Shown here one piece after another: positions 57,333-64,000 of a stretch of DNA of 64,000 bases (positions within the stretch are counted from its first letter, which is position 1; the number at the start of each line of letters is the position of its first letter). A model generated the notes under the pieces. The model searched no databases and had not been told where the DNA came from. It saw only the letters and a program-made list of their open reading frames with translations. The position numbers and the translations under genes were made by a program. Source of the stretch: Antedon mediterranea (taxonomy: Eukaryota; Echinodermata; Crinoidea; Comatulida; Antedonidae); contig NC_092675.1 in the NCBI RefSeq assembly GCF_964355755.1, forward strand, positions 15,143,312-15,207,311. Direction: 5' to 3'.

Positions 57333-60300
57333 CTGAATAGAAATACAGTAAATTAAAAATTGTATTCAATTTATCTTAATGATAATACCTCCAGTGAATG
57401 CACACAATACTGAAAAGCTATTTATTTATACATAATGCATAACTCACCTTCTTCAAGTCACGCAGAAGTAAATTATTTGTAACAATATCTTGTAGTGCTT
57501 TATGGGCATCACTTTCTGGTGTTAGCCAGGGTTTTGTCATGTTTGCTTCAAGTGGAGGATGACTACACTTCATGTACTCGAAGCCGCAAATCCAATCATG
57601 TTCGTCAACTATGTGACGCACAATAGAGGTCCAACGTTCCTGTTGTTAAATATATTTCAGAATGCATTATTAGTGATTAAAACAAACTGCTGTCGCTTGA
57701 GATTAATTATTAAACATTCTACATTAATAAATCCCTACCATGAGCTGTGTGACACTTCCTTGGCAGGTTTCGGCTGACCACCACAGATGGTTAATGATGC
57801 CTTTTTCCCACACTTGCAACTCTTTGTGCTTCTTTCCAGCAGCTGCAACTCTCTTTCTCACAGATTTAGCAAGGTGCCATATATCATACTCATGTTTTAT
57901 CTCTGGGTAGTTTTCACGTAAAGTCTTTCCTATCATTGGGTGGCGATCAGTGGATATAATATCAACATTCAGTTTGTGTTCCTGTAAAACAATAAACATG
58001 TATGTATTTTCTACATTATACAAAACAAAAATTACTGAAAACATGACATCTACTGTAGCACAGAAAAACACAAGATTTCAAACCTTTAATTCTTCAAGAC
58101 ATCTTTTTAAACCAACATTTTCAAGATGATGAGAATTTGGTATCCCCTCCTCATTTACTGATACCGTCTTAGAGGCCAATATCAGATCGGTATCTGTATC
58201 CATTAGAGAGTAGGTCCCAAATGTCGCATTATGGCCCGGCGAATCATGCCTACAGTCTCCAGCTACAATCAGCTTTCCCTGTAGGTTGTCATATCCTGGG
58301 GAACAAAAGTATGTAAACAACATTTAAATAATGTCCAGTATATTTGTTTTCTGGATGGCTTTGCATTGCTTTTTGTTTGATTACCATTACATTACAGTAA
58401 TACTATTTTATTATACAGAAATAACAATATTATCAACTTAATATCAATAAATTCAGTTTAGTAAAGTAACTACTATTTTTACCAAAATTGTGAAATGACT
58501 ATACTATAAATGGAACTTACTTTTCCGGACATCTTCAATGTGTGATTCATACATCTCTTCAATATTTGGAAGAAGAAACTCACGTTGAATTTTATAAAAT
58601 GCACTTTTATGGATCGTCGCAAGCTTTATTTCTTCAAATATTTCACTCATTGTTGTATACGTGTTGCCAGTGTGGAGGGTTGCAGCAGCTATAGCAATGT
58701 TTCCAGCTGGTCGCCTTGTGCTTTCACACATAGGCTGTGATGTCCAATAGAAATCATGGCCAGATAAACATGTTCCCGTTATTCTAAGCATGCTACCAAC
58801 TGTGTGCTGTTTTGGCTCAGGCACCGGTGCACAACACTTTTCCTCTTGGCACCTTATCAGTTTAAGTAGTTCATCTTCAAAAACAATGTACTTGTTTGCC
58901 TGTATAATTTTTTCTACCTGGCAGACATCCTCATCACTGTCGCTACTACTACTGCTCCCACTAACCAAATGGAAACTTGGATCATCTTCGTGTTGTGGTG
59001 TAACATCAAGAGAAGCATCAAGGGAATCATTTGTAACTGCCTTTGTGGGCGTAGATGTTACATTTGGAACAAATTCTATTTCCTGAAACAGATAAAAGTG
59101 TTCTATTTAAATCTCAAAAATCACTTGCCCATTAAAACAATTTTAAAACCTGAAATACTAATAATTGTGATGAAATAAATGATAAACAACTTGTGCATGA
59201 TAAGGCATAGAGTAAACAGTTTCACAGAATAGGCTATACTGCCTGTGATAATAATTAACACATCCCACTTCCAGCCCTTCCATTGTCTCAAACAGAGAGA
59301 TTAGACTAATCAATTAATTAGTGTAATTAACAAGGTCAACCATAGAGTATAGTATAATAACCATAAGAAAAAGAGATCAGCATCTCTCATGGTGTTTGAT
59401 ATCAAAGAGAGGCCTACCATGGAACCTACCCCTCTCTAGTCTAGCCAGCAGTAGCATTTATATTGATGAATGCTAGAATAGTATTAGTAGTACTAGGCCT
59501 AGAGTAGTACTATTATCAATAATAATAAAAATAATAATAATATTATTATTATTATAGTATTATATTATTAGGCCTAGCTGGCCGACAAGTGAGTAGTATA
59601 GTATTATAGTATAATATAGGCTAGTCCTATATTAACTATTCTATACGGGTAGTAACAAAGTGCGAGGCAGCGAGGCACGCGAGGCAGGGAAGGCATGCGA
59701 GGCAAGTCAGAAATTTATGCGAGGCATCGTTTTACCATCATCAAAAAATGCGAGGCATCATTTTATCATTTCTCAAAATTGCAAGGCAGGAAATCACCGA
59801 AATTGAAGTAGTTTCTAGGCCTAGGCCCGCTAAGCTAGTTTCCTTTTGCACCTGCCTTGTATTTTAACCAACTTTATCCTGAATACCACAGCTTAGAATT
59901 AGTAGGCCTACTTTATTGAAGAAAAATCACATAAAAGTAACAATAAATCCATTAAATTGGTGATTTTACAGACGTTGTTTTTCTCGCATTTCGCACACTC
60001 AATGTTCAATATTTTGGTTTCTATGGAACGCCAAAAGAGCAAAATTAATTAGAGGGCTAAAAACTCTGTGGAATCCATTTATATTTAACGCATTATTTGG
60101 TGAAAATCAAGTACAATTTCAATAGATTTTGTCACTGTCAGTAAGGAAAAATGTTACTGTTGATATTATAATGTACACGGTTTCGTTAACCTTTTAAAGA
60201 ATAAAATAGAAAAATTCATCATAATATCCTTAGTAGGATGTCCTAGGTCTAGACTAGGTAGTGATGTTGATTTAGGATCGATTATTATTCTTTGAAAACA

Positions 60301-62213
60301 GAACAGTATCAGCAGTAACATATTACAACATTTTTATTGACAAATTAACAAATATATTGAAATAAAACGTGTTTTTCACCAATAAATGCATGAGAAATTG
60401 ACGCATTCCTCTGAGTTTTAGTCCTCTATTATCGTTGCTCTTTTGGCGCTCCATAGAAACAAAAATATTGAACATTGAATAAGTGAAATTCGCGAACAGT
60501 GTGCGAGAAACACGCCTGTAAAATCATTAATTTAAGGATTTATTTGTTACTTTTTATGTGATTCTTTCATTAAAGTACTCATGAGGTATACTTCTAAGGT
60601 GTGGTATTCACACGATAAAGTTAGTTATCAAATTTGGAGTAAAAATACAAACGATCGGAAACTAGCGCCAGGTTTATTAGTACGTACATGGACAACAATA
60701 AATAAAAATCGTTCGTAATATACCTAGCTTACTAAAACAGGAATAGTGTATCATTATTAAATATTACACCAATTATTATTTTATCAAAATTGATTAAATT
60801 ATTTTCTACATAGGCCTCTTATCTAGGTTAGGGCTAAGCATATTAGCTAAAGTTTAATTTTAGGCCTAGTATTACAATTGTCGGACGTAAGTCTTTTTTC
60901 ACACGCGCTCCAGAATTCTGTCGCAATTTTTTTCTTTGCGGCATGTTATTGGATCGGCATATCAGTTACCTTTTATTCACCGCCAGTTATTGAACTTGTC
61001 CTGGCAATCGCTGTTCACCTTATTTGCGAGAGAGGTACACGTGTTGTTCCTAGAGAATGGAATGTCAAAAATGTCTTTGGCACGCCGCTCAGAGAGAAGT
61101 CTGTGCGTTGCTGCTGAAACCACGTGCTATAGGAGGGGAATGCACCACAATCCTCTGAGCTGAGGGCTGAATCATTCCGCTACCTGCTAAATAGTAAAGA
61201 GGGATTTTCCATCTCTCGGGTCTACCGGATCTAGGCGCAGGAGTGTGACAAAATATTATTTTCACTCTGCTATGTTCGAGAGACATGTGAGGTCGAGTGA
61301 ACACGCTCGAAATGCCAACAAACATTGCAGTCATTTGATGAGTGTGTCGCTATAACAATTATTGTTTGTCGAAAGTTGAAGACTGTCGTTCAGATTTTTG
61401 AACCGTAGTTTGGGCACTTTTGTAAAAGTAAAATTTGACACGATAGGCCTATGACTTGAATGAAAAAACAATCGTTACATAAATATAAACAACATGATGA
61501 GTGTATACACGAATCTATTTAGATACGCTTGTATCGATTGATTATTAGGCCTATAATATAGCATAATAGCACGTTAAGATATGCCTCGCACCTTTTTGAA
61601 ATTGTAAACTATATGCCTCGCATGCCTCGCACTTTTGGAAATGATAAAATGATGCCTCGCACAAATATTTGGCATGCCGCGCATGCCTCGCTTGCCTCGC
61701 TGCCTCGCACTTTGTCAACACTCTTCTATACTGGCTAGGCCTAGGCCCTAGCTATCCATTATAATACTAAATAGGCTAGTAGATTAGATACCTACCATCA
61801 GCGTGAAATTATTATTTATTATATTATAAATTTATAATTAATAAACAAAACATAAAAGTAAATACCTCAATATTTTCTTCAAATAATGATGCACTAGGCC
61901 TAGGCATAAGCCTGCTGACGCTAGATGTTCGAAAAGATTCCGGCCTCGATTGAATCTTATAGCCAAGATGCAGTGTTGGAACAGCATCAGGGCGAATCGT
62001 CTTTCTACCCTTGTCTCCGTATAGCTTGAAGGCATCCTCCGTGAAGTGGGCACTGCAGATCCTTGACTCTTTGTTCTGTGGCGGATTTTTAAGTTTCAAG
62101 GCTTCAAGCCACTTCTTCATCAATTGCTTGTTTTTCAGCGGCATGCGATGATAACTGACGTCCTTATCTCTATGTGACTTGTTATGGCACTTATATACCA
62201 TACAGTGCTTCAT
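57126..62213 (-). CDS. THAP-domain transposase-like protein, six exons, intact
   Basis: Exons 61866-62213, 58521-59082, 58084-58295, 57739-57981, 57448-57639 and 57126-57332 give about 587 residues without stops. All introns are GT-AG and all phases agree. The N-terminus is a THAP zinc finger (C4, C9, C53, H56, with invariant P25, W35, F57 and AVPT at 77-80), a sequence-specific DNA-binding domain found in P-element and Kolobok transposases and in host THAP proteins. The rest matches a multicopy animal family with [27 protein letters not shown] and NHLWW motifs; the conserved acidic residues suggest an RNase-H-like transposase core (inference). Whether it is a live transposon gene, a domesticated one or a host gene is open. 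No flanking TIR was found. Confidence 0.85.
57448..57639 (-). CDS. THAP gene exon 5
   Basis: 64 codons: [42 protein letters not shown]. The CxHPPL and W(L)xPxSxAhxAL pattern matches the family. Acceptor AACAACAG; donor GTGAGT. Confidence 0.9.
57739..57981 (-). CDS. THAP gene exon 4: TDRH and WH motifs
   Basis: 81 codons encoding [34 protein letters not shown] and [16 protein letters not shown] carries the second conserved Asp; the spacing to WHL is family-typical. Acceptor TTTTACAG; donor GTAGGG. Confidence 0.9.
58084..58295 (-). CDS. THAP gene exon 3: GDxRxDSPGH core
   Basis: Encodes [20 protein letters not shown] and [20 protein letters not shown]. The GD and DSPGH motif is the first acidic signature of the presumed catalytic core. 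Acceptor CCCCAG; donor GTTTGA. Confidence 0.88.
58521..59082 (-). CDS. THAP gene exon 2: linker and central domain
   Basis: Follows TTTCAG. It has a Ser/Asp-rich linker ([13 protein letters not shown]), then a domain with [25 protein letters not shown] and [21 protein letters not shown]-x-G-H...W and 'G....' motifs are typical of this family. Ends in phase 1 at donor GTAAGT. Confidence 0.88.
59655..61715. mobile_element. Foldback element with GCGAGGC-repeat ends, in THAP gene intron 1
   Basis: The ends ACAAAGTGCGAGGCAGCGAG and the inverse at 61,696-61,715 are built of GCGAGGCA repeats. Inner arms also pair: CAATGTTCAATATTTTGGTT with CGCCAAAAGAGCAA (about 60,000-60,040) against 60,425-60,480, and TCACATAAAAGTAACAATAAAT against 60,535-60,565. 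The right arm is lengthened by about 900 bp (about 60,660-61,570), probably another insertion. No coding potential recognised. Confidence 0.8.
61866..62213 (-). CDS. THAP gene exon 1: THAP zinc finger
   Basis: ATG at 62213 begins MKHCMVYKC, the canonical THAP start. An in-frame ATG further upstream (62411) would add a leader unlike the family, so I chose 62213. RICSAHF supplies the last Cys and His. The exon ends ENIE at donor GTATTT, phase 0. Confidence 0.9.
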
Positions 62214-62589
62214 TTTGAAGCTAAGAGTAGACGCAAAAAGTAATAACAAAATGCAAGACAATAATAAAATGTTCGTTCGATCGGATGTGTGATGAGAGGA
62301 AAATGATACACGTGTAGTAGCGCGACTTGACAGCTCAAGCGATATCGAGGAGAGAGAGAGGAGACGTGACGTAACATAACACGGTAACGTGACCTTTACA
62401 ACTAAGGTCATTACCTAACTGCTGAAAAAAATACACAGCGATTTTTCGATATTTTTAAACATTTTTTCATTTTTCTGATTTCTCAGAAACTGTTTATTTT
62501 GATATGATTTTTTATGTTTGTACCTACTAATATTATAGACTAGGCTATGAATGAGGTAGGTGCCACCCGGAGAGGTAGAAATTCTCATA

Positions 62590-63140
62590 TAACTTTTCTA
62601 GACCAGTTTTTTCTGGGGAATCCAAATATATTGGGTAAACGGGCTGTAACCTGAGAACTTTTGCGTGAGGGCGCTTTTTTCAAAATGGCTGCCAGTTACA
62701 GTAGACTATGATATCTTGGCAACCACTGGTCATAGAGAGTTGATTTTGGTGTCAAATTGTTTGGAATGTACATGTTCCTATTTGATGTAATAGAACATTT
62801 TGTCTGAAAATGGCCGGAAATACCTCTATTGACCTTTGACCCAATATCTAACAGATATCATATCTCCGTAACTACTCGACACAGAAAGTTGTAATTGGTG
62901 TCAAACTCTCCAGAATATAGATGTTTATATTCAAACTAATAGAACATTATCTGTAAAAATGACCGGAAATAACGTTACTGACCTTTGACCCAAAATACAA
63001 GACATTTCTCCTATCTGATCACGTTAATCCTGTCAATTAATTCATTTTGTGCCAATTGGAGGTTGACATTCTCATATTATTTTCTGGACCAGTTTTTCAT
63101 GTGCAATCCGAATATATGAGATAAATAAGCCATAACAAGG
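62590..63140. repeat. 150-bp repeat family next to the AFTGCD-type gene
   Basis: About three units with GGTGTCAAATTGTTTGGAAT, AATAGAACATTTTGTC, GACCGGAAATA and TGACCTTTGACCC. GACCTTTGAC starts at about 62,831 and 62,980 (period about 149). The array begins about 65 bp downstream of the gene at 63,206. Confidence 0.82.
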
Positions 63141-63205
63141 CCAAGAATTTAATTCTTTTACTACATACATGCTTCCCTTTAGTGTTTCAGTCTGTATGTC
63201 GTGTA

Positions 63206-64000
63206 TTAATCTTCAAGATCGCTCACATCACTGCAATCTGAAAAGTCTTCATATTCATTATGTGTAAACAGTTCCTGGACATCAGTGGGCATCACTGTCT
63301 CAATCCATTTAGGCTCCATTTGTTCGTTCCATCCATTGTGTGTACTGTTGTTGACAAAATCATTGACGTCTGCTGATTGCCATTCTTTAGTAATGAAGTT
63401 TGCTCTAAGTATATGAAACTCAAGGGTCTGCTGACATAGTGGCAGTAATGATATATCTGTAATCTTGTTGTGTCTGGAAAACTTTCTGTTGAAGATATCA
63501 TATCTTGCTTGATTTACACTTTTCCCCTTCACTCCATACAATGGTGAAACATACTCTTCAAGTTCCTCATACAACTCTTTTGATGGAACATCTGACACTC
63601 CAAGGTTGCAGAATGTGTCAACAAATGTTGCTTTTGATTCCAGAAGCTTCCAGCAGGTAAATTTTCCTTTCCGAACGAAAGCGGAGTTATACTCGTTACC
63701 TGTGAAAGCATGGAATCCAATAAGGGATGATTTCTGCGCTTTTGTTAAATCAATGTCACTCAATTTCAGTACATTTCGGTATTTCCCAGTGTTTTTATCA
63801 ATAATTATCTCTCTATGAAATGAGATAGTGAAATGACTGGAATGTCAATGTCTCCAGAATGGGAACGAATTATTGCTACGCCTTGATTGTTATTTGTTAA
63901 ACCATGCTTTGCATGCAGGATGACTTTCGTGTCGGCTTCTTCTTGGCTACTATTAAGCTCCGGAACCAATACAACATCTCAGTTTAGTAACGTAGATGCA
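63206..64000 (-). CDS. AFTGCD-type multicopy protein, C-terminal part, one frameshift, cut by window end
   Basis: The minus-strand reading enters at 64,000 with SSQEEADTKVILHAKHGL and AIIRSHSGDIDIPVISLSHF, hits a frameshift near 63,812, then runs open from DKNTGKYRNVLKLSDIDL through LIGFHAFTGNEYNSAFVRKG, KFTCWK, NQARYDIFNRKF, LEFHILRANFITKEW and GWNEQMEPKWI to a stop at 63,206. The order EEADTxxxLHA, (I/V)xSxDxD, GFHAFTG, RANxxxxxW is that of a large animal family. From memory its N-terminal half resembles PIN/FEN1-type nucleases (inference, N-terminus not in window). The usual Cys-rich tail is replaced by an acidic one (DFSDCSDVSDLED). Pseudogene or assembly error cannot be separated here. 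Confidence 0.75.

Noticed and set aside
61089-61334. Minus-strand frame inside the foldback element's right arm
   Set aside because: No domain; the overlapping plus-strand frames are equally open, so there is no coding preference.

Overview
The window looks like AT-rich, intron-rich genomic DNA from a marine invertebrate animal. An echinoderm or related deuterostome is my best guess, from three things: AGGCCTAGGCCTA-type motifs scattered throughout, a CR1-like LINE with a 2A-like peptide, and multicopy THAP and AFTGCD-type protein families. The species is inference; the eukaryotic nature is certain, from GT-AG introns, LINEs and minisatellites. Only about 3.5 kb is convincing coding sequence. 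Most of the rest is transposable elements, many nested, and several can be delimited to the base by their target-site duplications (TSDs).

Region by region. 1-8,940: a 35-bp minisatellite carrying a telomere-like CCTAACCCT core, broken by three DNA transposons with exact TSDs (1410-3030, 4853-5396, 6447-7226). 8,946-15,600: a TTAA-flanked element, a 47-bp minisatellite, a Harbinger-type element holding a decayed Myb/SANT gene, and a Helentron-like fragment. 15,600-17,040: a decayed LINE split by a MITE. 17,234-34,264 (minus strand): ten exons of the beta subunit of ER glucosidase II (PRKCSH family). Splice phases agree at every junction; the signal-peptide exon and the last C-terminal exon(s) were not found. 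Its introns hold a CR1-like LINE, an RTE-like LINE, a foldback element, a 100-bp tandem repeat and a 6.2-kb inverted-repeat element that itself contains a near-complete 2A-bearing LINE.

34,265-57,000 is gene-poor: paired dispersed repeats, a hAT-like element (38,834-40,033), a 1-kb palindromic element, a second TTAA element, 150-bp tandem repeats carrying TGACCTTTGACC, a 3.5-kb inverted-repeat element containing a decayed AFTGCD-type protein gene, and two nested Helentron-like (HLE2) elements at 50,344-53,538. 57,126-62,213 (minus) is an apparently intact six-exon gene for a THAP-domain, transposase-like protein of about 587 residues, with a poly(A) signal after the stop. Its largest intron holds a foldback element. 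63,206-64,000 (minus, cut by the window end) is a second, much better preserved AFTGCD-type gene with one frameshift, followed by the same 150-bp repeats.

The most interesting signals are: the AFTGCD-type proteins found twice beside repeats or inverted-repeat boundaries, suggesting a transposon-borne family; the matched, co-varying termini of the Helentron-like elements; the intact THAP gene; and the 2A-like peptide in the LINE.
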